Shown here one piece after another: positions 52,110 to 61,194 of a stretch of DNA of 64,000 nucleotides (position 1 is the stretch's first letter; each line of letters begins with the position of its first letter). Position numbers and translations under genes: made by a program. The DNA is from Pedobacter sp. N36a (GTDB lineage Bacteria > Bacteroidota > Bacteroidia > Sphingobacteriales > Sphingobacteriaceae). The notes beneath the pieces were generated by a model. The model ran no database searches. It saw only the letters and a program-made list of their open reading frames with translations, and was not told the DNA's origin. Where the stretch lies: assembly GCF_014472395.1 (NCBI RefSeq), contig NZ_JACSZW010000001.1, positions 186,001 to 250,000 on the forward strand. Direction: 5' to 3'.

Positions 52110-54641
52110 CTAGTACCTAAATTTCATGGTAATATAGGGGTAATATCCCTCTTTAGAGTGGGCAAGCTGGGCCTGAACCACGGTTAAAATGGCAGGCGCA
52201 TAATACAATCCACCACCATAGCTGTAATGCCATACATTGGAGTCATCTTGCTTCATCCACACCCTCCCAGTATCAAAGAAGGCTGTTATTCCAAATTGTC
52301 CGGGTAAAATGTATCCACCAACATTGGCGAGTTTCGTCCGTAATTCCAGGTTATTGTAGACACTATGCTGCCCGCCAAAACGGAAAGAACGGAAACCTAA
52401 TAAATTTCCTTGTCCGCCGATATAATTCGACTGATAAAATGCTTGATTGCCAAAAATGAGCCCAGCTCCCGTTCGATTTGCCAGTACAAAACGCTTAGAA
52501 TTTCCTATTTTCTGGTAAAAAGTATAGCTGGCCAGCAACTGTACAGAAGATTCCGCAGCCGCATTTAAGCCCGTATAAAAACGCAGTTTCGCATCGATCA
52601 GGTTCCCGGACGAAGGCAATACTTCATTGTTCCTGGTATTCCGGGTAAAACCAACCTTCAAGCCGGTGTACCATTTATCCTGGCTGATCGTTGCGCTATC
52701 CGGTGAATGCAGCAAATCAGTATTGCTGATGAAGCGATCGTTGTTGTCCTCCCTATTGTAGCGATAATACTGAAAGGTAGGTCCGGCCGTCCAGGTGTTT
52801 TTATGGTCATGCCATCTTAAAGCAGGGTCAAACTCATACAAACTAAACCTGGCTCGATAATATAATATATACTCTCCGGTTTTAAAATAAGGTGTTTCAT
52901 TCCCTAAACCAAAGAAATTCTGCGAGTTTTCAGGCGCAAAAGCACTGGCCTGCAATACAATATCAGCCTTTCCTAAGGCTTGAAACCATTCGCTGGAATA
53001 GTTAAAGCTGAAAGCTTTGCTTTTAAAAGCGTGCAGGAAAGAAAAGGAATGTATATTTCCGAAGGGCAGTTTCCTAAAACCAGGACTCATTATTTTATAA
53101 GATAAGCCCATAGAAAGGCCGTCATCCGCATTAAAACCTGCATTCAGCAAGGTCATATTTCTAGCATACAGGTCTGTAGGCACGTAATGTGTATTATTGG
53201 TGTCATTGGCCAGGTGTTTAATTAACCTGGAGGAAGCGCCGGAATAAGTAATCCCCTCTTCCATTCCATAAAAAGGCACCTTGCCTCTGGCCGCTGCAAT
53301 ATCATAATGCTTGTTACCTTCCCCATTGACCATTCGGATTCGGATATTGGAGTTTTTGTTGTTGAGCATTACACGATCATTCCCATCCCTCACATATAAT
53401 CGGATTTCTTTAGTCACCAAAGGATCGTAATTCCTGTTAAAGAAAGTTTCCCCAGCCTTACCGTTCTTATCCAGTTTTTTTAAGTTCACCGTTAAGCCTG
53501 CAGCGCCATGGTCACTTATCTGGACCAATTCATTCTTGTTGCTGCCTTGAATGTCCACTATGCGATTCATAAAATGATAATAGGTCTTCATCATTTCCGC
53601 TAAACTTTTTCTTCTTTCTTTTAGCTGAGCCAGTAATTGATCGTGACGGAGGGAATAGCTGGGTTCCGGCAATTTCTTTAATGCATGTTCAAAAAGCTCA
53701 TCCGTCATCACTGCAGAAAACTCCTGAATGATCCTGTCCCACTCTTCTTCTCCCATCGTGCCCAGGATGCGTCCATACATACTCCTGCCTTCCCAAAAGA
53801 ACCAATTGATATTTTGAATATTTCGTTCATAACCCTGAATCATAGGAAGCAGCCAGGAAACCTGAGCAAACCTAGGAATCAGGCCCTGTGAAAGGTAGTA
53901 CACCATGTCACGATCCCGCGGAACCACTACATAACGTGTACCCAGAGCGGTCTTTTCTGGAACCCAGCGCCATTGATCCTCATGCCTGTCCCAATCTCCC
54001 AATAAATAATCCAAAGCTTTTGCTTTCAGCATTAATGCCGCATCTACTGAATTGTTATGGTGGTCATTTAACTTTCTCAGCATTTTTTCGGTAGGATCGG
54101 TATCCCCTTCAGGTTCTCTTTCTTCCAGCAGACAAAGACTATTTTCGAAAACCGGGGCAAACTCTCCTAATGCTTCATCTGGAACCACCCAGCCAATCAT
54201 AGGATTGCTATGCGGGATGCCTATCGCATCCGCAAAAACAGGCACCACTAAGGCAGAAAAAGGATGTTGTGCAGACATATTATCTTTCACAATATCTTTT
54301 GCAAAAGTAGCCTGTAGTTCTAAAGGAAGTAATACTTCAGGATATTTCTCTACGGATCGCAATACCCATTCCTTCCCTTGTTTATCCTCCATTCTTAGGG
54401 AATGTGTTTGATTCCCACCCCCTCTTTTAATAGGTGTTAACCCTCCTTTTATCTGAGAAAGGCGAATGACAGGCACTTTGGTACTGTCTGCATATTCCTT
54501 CCGATAGTTCTCGCCAAAAAGAAAGCGATGAAACTTCCCTACTCGATTGTATTTTGGATAAATACTTACCTTTAAAGAATCCTGTGCCTGGGCGCAAATA
54601 CCCGCAAATATCAACGTAGAAAAAAGTAACTGTTTTACCAT
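52110..54641 (-). CDS. BamA-like outer-membrane barrel with kinase-like N-terminal domain
   Basis: 843 residues. Signal peptide (QLLFSTLIFAGICAQA). The N-terminal 350 residues hold TPIKRGGGNQTHSLRMEDKQGKEWVLRSVEK (69-99), a segment LLGDWDRHEDQW (213-224) and VVVPRDRD (238-245), which resemble the glycine-loop/Lys, catalytic HRD-like DRH and metal-binding D of HipA/Fam20-type kinase folds; no kinase activity is shown. The remainder (about 440-843) is a BamA/TamA-type beta-barrel (bacterial surface antigen), ending KEGYYPYITMKFRY. The combination would place a kinase- or nucleotidyltransferase-like domain in the periplasm under a barrel. Confidence 0.7.
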   Translation of the reverse strand: MVKQLLFSTLIFAGICAQAQDSLKVSIYPKYNRVGKFHRFLFGENYRKEYADSTKVPVIRLSQIKGGLTPIKRGGGNQTHSLRMEDKQGKEWVLRSVEKYPEVLLPLELQATFAKDIVKDNMSAQHPFSALVVPVFADAIGIPHSNPMIGWVVPDEALGEFAPVFENSLCLLEEREPEGDTDPTEKMLRKLNDHHNNSVDAALMLKAKALDYLLGDWDRHEDQWRWVPEKTALGTRYVVVPRDRDMVYYLSQGLIPRFAQVSWLLPMIQGYERNIQNINWFFWEGRSMYGRILGTMGEEEWDRIIQEFSAVMTDELFEHALKKLPEPSYSLRHDQLLAQLKERRKSLAEMMKTYYHFMNRIVDIQGSNKNELVQISDHGAAGLTVNLKKLDKNGKAGETFFNRNYDPLVTKEIRLYVRDGNDRVMLNNKNSNIRIRMVNGEGNKHYDIAAARGKVPFYGMEEGITYSGASSRLIKHLANDTNNTHYVPTDLYARNMTLLNAGFNADDGLSMGLSYKIMSPGFRKLPFGNIHSFSFLHAFKSKAFSFNYSSEWFQALGKADIVLQASAFAPENSQNFFGLGNETPYFKTGEYILYYRARFSLYEFDPALRWHDHKNTWTAGPTFQYYRYNREDNNDRFISNTDLLHSPDSATISQDKWYTGLKVGFTRNTRNNEVLPSSGNLIDAKLRFYTGLNAAAESSVQLLASYTFYQKIGNSKRFVLANRTGAGLIFGNQAFYQSNYIGGQGNLLGFRSFRFGGQHSVYNNLELRTKLANVGGYILPGQFGITAFFDTGRVWMKQDDSNVWHYSYGGGLYYAPAILTVVQAQLAHSKEGYYPYITMKFRY

Positions 54642-54976
54642 ATTTGCTGCTTTATATCTATAGTTTTTTTATCATTACATCTTTTTGAAATGCCTTGAAA
54701 TCCAAATCGCAATCATCCATCTCACCATTTTTTTCCTCCTTTTATATGCTTTGTTAAGATAAATAAAGATATTCCTAAAAACCCCTATCTACTCTTGATC
54801 TGTGTTAAGAAATGAAATAATAATGAACAAAAAAAATAAAAGGCTGTTCAGCTAATCTTCCGATATTGAATGGATAGAAAACCAAAACACCAATTGAATT
54901 GTTTTGGGGAAAATTAACTCGACTCCTCAGGATTCCTAGGCATTTCACAAAAATCTGATTTACAATAGCAAATACC
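54642..54976. other. Intergenic region upstream of a dead gene
   Basis: 335 bases, AT-rich, no open frame with coding character on either strand. It may contain the remains of the promoter of the YdcF-type pseudogene. Confidence 0.35.
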
Positions 54977-55544
54977 ATGAAACAGACGCAATTACCTCCA
55001 GAATTACGATATCCCAACTGCCCGACCATGGATCCGCAGCTTGTAGAGGTGCTGACAGCTTTATGCTTTCAGAAATAAGAACCAGTAGTATCTGACTTAT
55101 TATTTGTTTTCGGATCTAATATAAAACACCAAGAGATTGCAGAAATAATTTCTCAACTCATCGACAATAACCTGGTGGATCAGTTTTACATTACTTCCAG
55201 AAAGGCATAATAAACAGCCTATTCTTTTGGAAACACGTTCCAGGAATATGCTCGAAAATATTATCGAAGCATAGCAGCTGTTTTCCTTTGAAAAGATAAA
55301 AATGATCAGTTTCATTTGCCATACTTACGCCAGCAAAAGAGCGGCTTTGACCTTAAAAAGTTTTTTTCCAAATGCGAGCATCCATTGCATCTCAGTTGCA
55401 CTCCCATCAGATCGCATGGAATACCCAATAACTGCAGCGTATTGGTTTAAAACCAAATACGGACAAAGTCTGATTCTTGGAGAATACCTTAGACTGATCA
55501 CTTATGGAAATCGGGGAGATTACAAGTCGAAAATCCCTACTTAA
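54977..55544 (+). pseudogene. YdcF/DUF218-family protein gene, multiply disrupted
   Basis: From ATG 54977 the family sequence starts (MKQTQLPPELRYPNCPTMDPQLVEVLTALCFQK) but hits TAA at 55076. The following LLFVFGSNIKHQEIAEIISQLIDNNLVDQFYITS segment is stopped again by TAA TAA at 55208-55213, and after a frameshift near 55285-55300 the tail SFICHTYASKRAALTLKSFFPNA...GEYLRLITYGNRGDY continues to 55544. At least two nonsense changes and one shift. YdcF proteins are membrane-associated and linked to vancomycin sensitivity/undecaprenyl metabolism. Confidence 0.75.
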
Positions 55545-55579
55545 ACACCTCTCCTGCTGCTGCTCTGACATCAAAATTT

Positions 55580-55602
55580 AAATAAGAATTCAATTCTTAT
55601 TT
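55580..55602. promoter_or_regulatory. Perfect 23-bp palindrome upstream of DinB gene
   Basis: Arms AAATAAGAATT (55580-55590) and AATTCTTATTT (55592-55602) around a single C. Ends 50 bases before the DinB ATG, with a partial -7 box near 55616-55623. Plausible operator. Confidence 0.45.
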
Positions 55603-55652
55603 GAGCAATTGAGGAAATCTTTGCACCTTCGTAACACAAAAACCTGAGAATT

Positions 55653-56153
55653 ATGTATCGTAGTATTGAAGATTTCCTGACTGAACGTAAAGAAGAAGAG
55701 TCTAATACCGTCAAACTATTTTCCAACCTTACAGAGGAAAGCAAGTCAGTAAAAATTCATGAAAATGTACGTTCTCTGGAACGCCTGGCATGGCACATCA
55801 CCCAAACACTGACAGAGATGGGGAAAAATGCAGGCTTATTTGAAACCGACCTTTTACATGAGCTTCCAATTCCAGCAACACTTCCGGAATTGATCAAAAC
55901 TTATGTTGATTATAACACTCTGTTAATGCGTACAGTGCGGTTAAAGTGGACAGATTCAAATCTCGATGACCTGGTCAACATGTATGGCGAACCATGGAAA
56001 AAAGGAAAAGTTCTATCTGTGTTAATTGTACACGAAAGCCACCATAGAAGCCAGATGACTGTCATCATGAGAATGCTGGGCCTCAGCGTACCCGGAATAT
56101 ACGGCCCTTCAAAAGAAGAATGGGAAAGCATGGGAATGCCTCCTATGGACTAA
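55653..56153 (+). CDS. DinB-family protein
   Basis: 166 residues. Likely metal-binding histidines in LERLAWHITQTL and HESHHRSQMTVIMR (HxxHH). Family includes thiol transferases (bacillithiol, mycothiol) and damage-inducible proteins. Cytoplasmic. Follows the palindrome and is the only gene in its unit. The PPMD C-terminal tail is short and hydrophilic. A second DinB-fold gene is at 7869, not obviously related. Confidence 0.8.
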   Translation: MYRSIEDFLTERKEEESNTVKLFSNLTEESKSVKIHENVRSLERLAWHITQTLTEMGKNAGLFETDLLHELPIPATLPELIKTYVDYNTLLMRTVRLKWTDSNLDDLVNMYGEPWKKGKVLSVLIVHESHHRSQMTVIMRMLGLSVPGIYGPSKEEWESMGMPPMD

Positions 56154-56176
56154 TTCTGCACATTTAACAAGGATCA

Positions 56177-57610
56177 TCAATCGGTCACCTGCTTTAAAAA
56201 TGTTTCAGCAATTTTCCCATAATCTTTATTAAAATGATGGTCTCCTGGAATGCTGAGCACTTTTAATCCATTTTTCACGAAAACGCCTCGAATTTTAGCC
56301 CCTTCCCCTGTTCCAAAAATCGATACCGGAACCAGAGGCAATAAATTTTTCATTTCTGGGATCACCTTATAATTATCTTTACTGCTGCTAAAATTGAACA
56401 GGTCCACCAAGTGAATCTCAAAATCCGCAGTCACATCCGGAGAAAGTGAGATCACGCTTTTCAGCTGGCTTTTCAGATGAGCAGGCAACCTATTTGCGAC
56501 AAAGGGAACAATAGAGGCACCAAAGGAATAACCGGCCAAAATAAAGCTTTCTTTACCCAGTTCTGAGAGGTAATGTTCCAGTGCCAGGCTCAGTTCTTTG
56601 GTGGTCTGATCGGGAGTCTTCGCCTTCCAGAAATACTTTTGTGCATCCAATCCAAGCACAGATAGGCCCTTTAAAGCCAATTCTTCCGCCAGAGACTGAT
56701 CAAAACTAGTCCAGCCACCATCACCTGAAATCATAAACACCATCGGTAATTTATTCTGCTGATGGCTTCGTATTAGCGTTAAGGGCAGATCCCCTTTATA
56801 AGGGAGTATAGCGGCTTGATTACTTGCTGTTTTGTTTTCTGCTGCCTTTCGCTCGGTAAAACCAGGCGACTTTAACATCCTATTGAAACCATCACTCAGG
56901 GGGGCTTTCCAATCTTCTGCATTTAAAAAGCCATGCCCTGCATTGGGCAAAGCAACCAGCTCAGTCATTGGCATTCCTTTCAAAAAAGTCTCCGTTGCCG
57001 GAAAAGGGCAAGCCAAATCTTTCTTGCCATTGATCACCAGCAACGGAGCGGTCAGGCCATTTGTGCGCCCTAACAGATAAGACACTCCTTTTTTTATAGG
57101 CTTTTGGTTTAAGCCATTTCCCATGCATAAAGGCTTGTTGATATGGATATCAGGGGAGAAACCAATTGCAATTCCTCCTTTAAAGGTATTTGCAGGTGCC
57201 TGTACCAGAATGCCATAAATCAGTGTCGCTCCGTAAGAATAGCCCATTAAGACCGGCTTCAGGTAATTTGGAAGTTTATACTTCTTTTGAATGGATAGAC
57301 TTAATTCTTCAAAATCTGCCGCAGGATATAAACAGGCCGCAGCCATTTTGGACATATAATACTCATAATGACGGGCATCTATTCCGAGCACCAATGCGCC
57401 ATCATCGGCTAGGTTTTTAGCCATATTGACCACTACATCTTTCCAGCCGCCATCCCCGGAAACGAATAGAACAACGGCAACAGGTGCATGCTGAGGCTGA
57501 TAAATAGTAACCTCTCCGAACTTACCATAAGAAACCTGATCAATCTCCAATGCTGAAACCGGTTTACTAGTTAACAATAACAACAAGATAAAGACCAATA
57601 CCGGTTTCAT
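56177..57610 (-). CDS. acvB: Tandem AcvB/VirJ alpha/beta-hydrolase, probable lysyl-phosphatidylglycerol hydrolase
   Basis: 477 residues. Signal peptide (VLVFILLLLLTSKPVSA) and two alpha/beta-hydrolase modules: SGDGGW at 51-56 with GYSYG at 123-127, and SGDGGW at 295-300 with GYSFG at 360-364, plus a late His in GDHHFNKDY. Architecture matches Agrobacterium AcvB, a periplasmic enzyme that hydrolyses lysyl-phosphatidylglycerol. Here it starts five bases after the MprF-type synthase gene, an arrangement also known as lpiA-acvB. That linkage is the main support for the substrate. Confidence 0.85.
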   Translation of the reverse strand: MKPVLVFILLLLLTSKPVSALEIDQVSYGKFGEVTIYQPQHAPVAVVLFVSGDGGWKDVVVNMAKNLADDGALVLGIDARHYEYYMSKMAAACLYPAADFEELSLSIQKKYKLPNYLKPVLMGYSYGATLIYGILVQAPANTFKGGIAIGFSPDIHINKPLCMGNGLNQKPIKKGVSYLLGRTNGLTAPLLVINGKKDLACPFPATETFLKGMPMTELVALPNAGHGFLNAEDWKAPLSDGFNRMLKSPGFTERKAAENKTASNQAAILPYKGDLPLTLIRSHQQNKLPMVFMISGDGGWTSFDQSLAEELALKGLSVLGLDAQKYFWKAKTPDQTTKELSLALEHYLSELGKESFILAGYSFGASIVPFVANRLPAHLKSQLKSVISLSPDVTADFEIHLVDLFNFSSSKDNYKVIPEMKNLLPLVPVSIFGTGEGAKIRGVFVKNGLKVLSIPGDHHFNKDYGKIAETFLKQVTD

Positions 57611-57615
57611 AGGCT

Positions 57616-60204
57616 TTAGGGTTTAATGACTTTCGTTAACACTGTGGGTACCTGTAATAAATCGTAATCATGGTCGTAAATCAGGTACCTGTTCTGCCAT
57701 TCCGGAGCAAACTTTTCTTTTGATGCACGCAGACCTTTATAATGTGAAAATGACCTGATCTTTTCATAAGCAAACTTCATGGAGCGCTCTGGAAAATTAT
57801 GTGGGTCAATTAGCCCCGACATCGGTGCAAAGCCGAGGTTTACTTTCGTAAAGCCTTCTGCTTTCAGGTGCTGAAAAAGTGCCACCATGATAAAATCAAT
57901 AATCCCATTCGGCGCATCACTGGTTTTTCGGATCAGGTCGTAGGTACCTTCCCCCGCTGCATAATCAGGAATCACATTCATAAAAGCGACAATCTTTTCT
58001 TCTGCATTCTCCACGGTAATAATGGTTTGCCCCTTTAATTCTTCCCAGTTAAATATCCCTTGTGAAAACACCAGTTCCTCGCGGTCCATATCTTCCAGCC
58101 AACCATCTGAGACGGACTTTATTTTTTGCAGCAAGCCATCTTTGATAGGTGCCTCATATATTTTCGTCTGGTATCCCTGATCACTCACTTTTTTCAAGGC
58201 ATTGCGAATAGATTTCTTACTTCCTCCTTCCAGAGAAAAGCTGGTCAGGTCTACCAATCCCTCCTGCCCTAGAAACAAGCGTTTTTTTCCTAAGGCAAAG
58301 AAATCTTCCAGACTTTCTTCCGGAACTCTGTAGTAAAGACTCTTCATCCCGTTTTCAAAGCAGTATTGGTCAAAATCTTTTATAAAAGCCCTCCGGTTTT
58401 CAATTGCCGTCACCGGACATTCCAGTACAACGGCAAAATTCCCCGCAATTCTGTAGGCTACAAAGCCTTCCATTGACTCCGAAAAATAAATCAATTTGTC
58501 TTGATAGGTTTTAAAATAATCAATCCCGGAATTCCCAAACTTTTCCAGCAACTGATTGGCCCTGTCAAATTCCGCTTCCTCTGTTTCATCGCGGGAGATA
58601 TATGGCCTGATCAGTGTATAAATCAGGAATCCGATAGACAAAAAGCCGGAGATATTGATAGAATACAGAAATCCGCGGGCAAAATGATCCATCGGCTGCA
58701 GGTCATTACTGCCGATCAGGATAAAGTTCTCCAGGGTATAGCGAATAGATTGCAGCCAGCTGAAATCAATATTAAAATGCTTTTTATCGAGGAAGTAAAA
58801 GCCGATCGTACCATAAATCATGATGCCCAGGATACTGAGCAGCGTGGTTTGGATACCAAAAGACCTGAGCTTCGCGTTATTTCTAATGTAATATTCTTTC
58901 CTGGAAGTCATCAGAATGATCATCACCAGCACAGAAAAACCAGCTTCTTCATAGTCAATGGCCTTGCTGAGGTGTCCTACTAAGGAGAGTAAACAAAGCG
59001 CCATTGCGAAATACCAGGCCATCCGCAGCCCCTTCAGCATGAAAGCCGCAGTAACCAGTAGAAATAAACCGGCCACCAGTACAAAGTAATTGGAGGCCGT
59101 AATCGCTTCCATGGGGATAAAATCCTTTACAAAGCGCAATCGGGAATGAATTGCGGGAGTGAGTACGGAAACCACATTGATCACCCCTAATAAAAGTAAA
59201 AACAGCGCTGGAACCACCCGCATCAGCAGTTTATTGATCCGGAACAGGAAGCTCATTGCTCCGATAAACATCGGGATCCAGAACTCCATGAAGCGGTAAA
59301 GAAAAGTAATAGATACCGCTTGTGGAGCAGCAAATCCCAGTCGGATCAGGATAAAAGTCATAGAAGCTTCTACCGCTCCCAGCCCCCTCAAAAATGGAGA
59401 AATGATCAGGAAAACTACGGCGACAATATAACTGATCACCGCAATCATCCAGGAAGCAGGCAAATCTAAAGCCAGCATGGCGATGTAAATGTGGACAATC
59501 CCAACCAGCTCAATCAAACTGCTGTATAAAAAAGTAGCAATGAAATGCTTACGCTCAATCTGGTTGTTTCTAAATTCTGCTGCATAAACTTCAATCACCG
59601 GGATGTATTTAATGATAAAGCGATATAGCGACCCTCTTTGAATCACCGAACGGTATAAGAGGTAAATGCCCAGCATCAATACTATAGCGGCGATTAAGCC
59701 AAACCATTCCCCATAACCAATACTTCCTTCCAGGATAGCGTAGATAAATACCGGTATGGCAATCACCAATACCGATAAAATCCCTACAAAACCATAAATT
59801 GAAGAAGCAAAGTTGATCTGAGATTTACTGACGCCCTTCTGTTCAATCGGACTGCTAAAAAAAGCAAGTGAGGAGACGCCTCCGGCAGGTAAAAATACAC
59901 TGATAAAATTACGTTTGAGAAAAAGTAAAGTACCGTCGCCGATAGAAATCTTACTGGAAACTGCCGCAAAAGAGGATCGGTACATCATCCCGTGGATAAA
60001 TACGTACACAATGCTTAGGACGATACCGATCAGCACCCATACCCATTTGGCTGTACTGAGCAAATGCTCTACCTGCCTGATTTCCCCGCGCTCCTGCTTT
60101 ATGAACCAGATAGCCAGCCCAATAAAGAACAGACTAAACACATAACTGGATATAATTTTACCATTCTCCCGTAAAAAGGGCACAAAGAATTTAAATCGCT
60201 TCAT
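57616..60204 (-). CDS. mprF: MprF-type lysyl/alanyl-phosphatidylglycerol synthase-flippase
   Basis: 862 residues. N-terminal part (about 1-520) has roughly fourteen membrane segments of the flippase domain (SFAAVSSKISIGDGTLLFLKRNFISVFLPAGGVS near the start); C-terminal part (about 540-850) is the DUF2156 aminoacyltransferase domain (YFSESMEGFVAYRIAGNFAVVLECPVTAIENRR, VNLGFAPMSGL). It transfers Lys or Ala from tRNA onto phosphatidylglycerol and moves it to the outer leaflet, lowering negative charge and raising resistance to cationic peptides. Co-transcribed with acvB. The amino acid is undetermined. Confidence 0.9.
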   Translation of the reverse strand: MKRFKFFVPFLRENGKIISSYVFSLFFIGLAIWFIKQERGEIRQVEHLLSTAKWVWVLIGIVLSIVYVFIHGMMYRSSFAAVSSKISIGDGTLLFLKRNFISVFLPAGGVSSLAFFSSPIEQKGVSKSQINFASSIYGFVGILSVLVIAIPVFIYAILEGSIGYGEWFGLIAAIVLMLGIYLLYRSVIQRGSLYRFIIKYIPVIEVYAAEFRNNQIERKHFIATFLYSSLIELVGIVHIYIAMLALDLPASWMIAVISYIVAVVFLIISPFLRGLGAVEASMTFILIRLGFAAPQAVSITFLYRFMEFWIPMFIGAMSFLFRINKLLMRVVPALFLLLLGVINVVSVLTPAIHSRLRFVKDFIPMEAITASNYFVLVAGLFLLVTAAFMLKGLRMAWYFAMALCLLSLVGHLSKAIDYEEAGFSVLVMIILMTSRKEYYIRNNAKLRSFGIQTTLLSILGIMIYGTIGFYFLDKKHFNIDFSWLQSIRYTLENFILIGSNDLQPMDHFARGFLYSINISGFLSIGFLIYTLIRPYISRDETEEAEFDRANQLLEKFGNSGIDYFKTYQDKLIYFSESMEGFVAYRIAGNFAVVLECPVTAIENRRAFIKDFDQYCFENGMKSLYYRVPEESLEDFFALGKKRLFLGQEGLVDLTSFSLEGGSKKSIRNALKKVSDQGYQTKIYEAPIKDGLLQKIKSVSDGWLEDMDREELVFSQGIFNWEELKGQTIITVENAEEKIVAFMNVIPDYAAGEGTYDLIRKTSDAPNGIIDFIMVALFQHLKAEGFTKVNLGFAPMSGLIDPHNFPERSMKFAYEKIRSFSHYKGLRASKEKFAPEWQNRYLIYDHDYDLLQVPTVLTKVIKP

Positions 60205-60292
60205 TATATTGATTGGATAATCCGTATCGGTCTTACCTAAATATACGGCTTATCCAGAAAATTAACATGAAGAAATCTTCATACTACGAAAA

Positions 60293-60742
60293 TTAGAAAG
60301 GCTGACCTTCCAAAAATTCAATGACCTCCCCATTCGGACTATAGACTAAAGCATTGCGGACACTTACCGGAGGATGGCCGAGGGACAAATTCATTGCTGC
60401 GATATATGGACTTGCGCCCGCATGTAAACAACGCTCATAAGCAGCAGCAGCATCCACTACGCTCATTGCCAGGTGTAATAAAGCACCGGTTTTGACCGCT
60501 TCTCCTGCTTTCGCTGCCTCCCCTTCCATTGGCACCTCCGCAGCACCATCAAAGATTTCAATAAAGGTCTGTCCGTCCCAGGATTTTATCATTGCTGCCT
60601 GTTTGATGTTAAACTCCGGCAAAGTCCAGGTATGAACTACAGAAAAATCTAATGCATCTGTATAGAATTGCAGTGTTTTCTCGAAATCCTGAGCACGAAT
60701 AGCTAAGTGGTGTAAACCTTTAATTTTACTGCGTTCTGTCAT
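60293..60742 (-). CDS. VOC-family protein (glyoxalase-like)
   Basis: 149 residues: two beta-alpha-beta-beta-beta modules: GLHHLAIRAQDFEKTLQFYTDALDF and LLHLAMSVVDAAAAYERCLHAGASP, ending VYSPNGEVIEFLEGQPF. The His and Glu of HHLAIRA and EFLEG are plausible metal ligands. VOC proteins include lactoylglutathione lyases and resistance factors. Divergent from an HxlR-type regulator, with a palindrome in the shared promoter region, so this may be its target. Confidence 0.85.
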   Translation of the reverse strand: MTERSKIKGLHHLAIRAQDFEKTLQFYTDALDFSVVHTWTLPEFNIKQAAMIKSWDGQTFIEIFDGAAEVPMEGEAAKAGEAVKTGALLHLAMSVVDAAAAYERCLHAGASPYIAAMNLSLGHPPVSVRNALVYSPNGEVIEFLEGQPF

Positions 60743-60795
60743 AATTTCTATTATTTTTATCCAAATTTACAGCAGAAAAGACCTAGAAAACGACA

Positions 60796-60811
60796 CTTAC
60801 AAAATTGTAAG
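60796..60811. promoter_or_regulatory. Palindrome CTTACAA-AA-TTGTAAG, probable HxlR operator
   Basis: 16-bp perfect palindrome that ends 3 bases before the HxlR ATG and lies 53 bases upstream of the VOC gene. HxlR/DUF24 operators usually have TAC-n-GTA type arms, as here. Confidence 0.7.
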
Positions 60812-60814
60812 CTC

Positions 60815-61156
60815 ATGAGGAAAAACAGTTCAACCAATTACGAAAACGAGCAGGTATTACATGATTTCTGCGACGCTGCATACACGCTATCGGTATTGAG
60901 CGGCAGGTGGAAACTGACAATTCTCGTGAAGTTAATGGAACAGGATTTAAGATTTGGGGAAATTAAACAGATGATTCCTAAAATCACAGAGCGGGTATTG
61001 GCCTTACAATTGAAAAATCTGGAACAAGACCAGCTGATCCTCAAAATACAGCATAAATCAGATCCTAAAGCACCCGTTTATCGCTTAAGTTTAAAAGGAA
61101 AAAGTCTGAAACCCCTGATCAATAGCCTGGCAAAATGGGGAGAAAAGTATAAGTGA
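60815..61156 (+). CDS. HxlR/DUF24-family transcriptional regulator
   Basis: 113 residues, single winged-helix HxlR domain (LSGRWKLTILVKLMEQDLRFGEIKQMIPKITERVLALQLKNLEQDQLILK). Cys in DFCDAAY near the N-terminus matches the conserved thiol sensor of many HxlR proteins, which respond to quinones and aldehydes; a thiol-sensing role is therefore likely but not shown. Divergent from the VOC gene. Confidence 0.9.
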   Translation: MRKNSSTNYENEQVLHDFCDAAYTLSVLSGRWKLTILVKLMEQDLRFGEIKQMIPKITERVLALQLKNLEQDQLILKIQHKSDPKAPVYRLSLKGKSLKPLINSLAKWGEKYK

Positions 61157-61194
61157 TGCCCGTCGAAACAGTCCATCACTTAAACCTAATTTTC

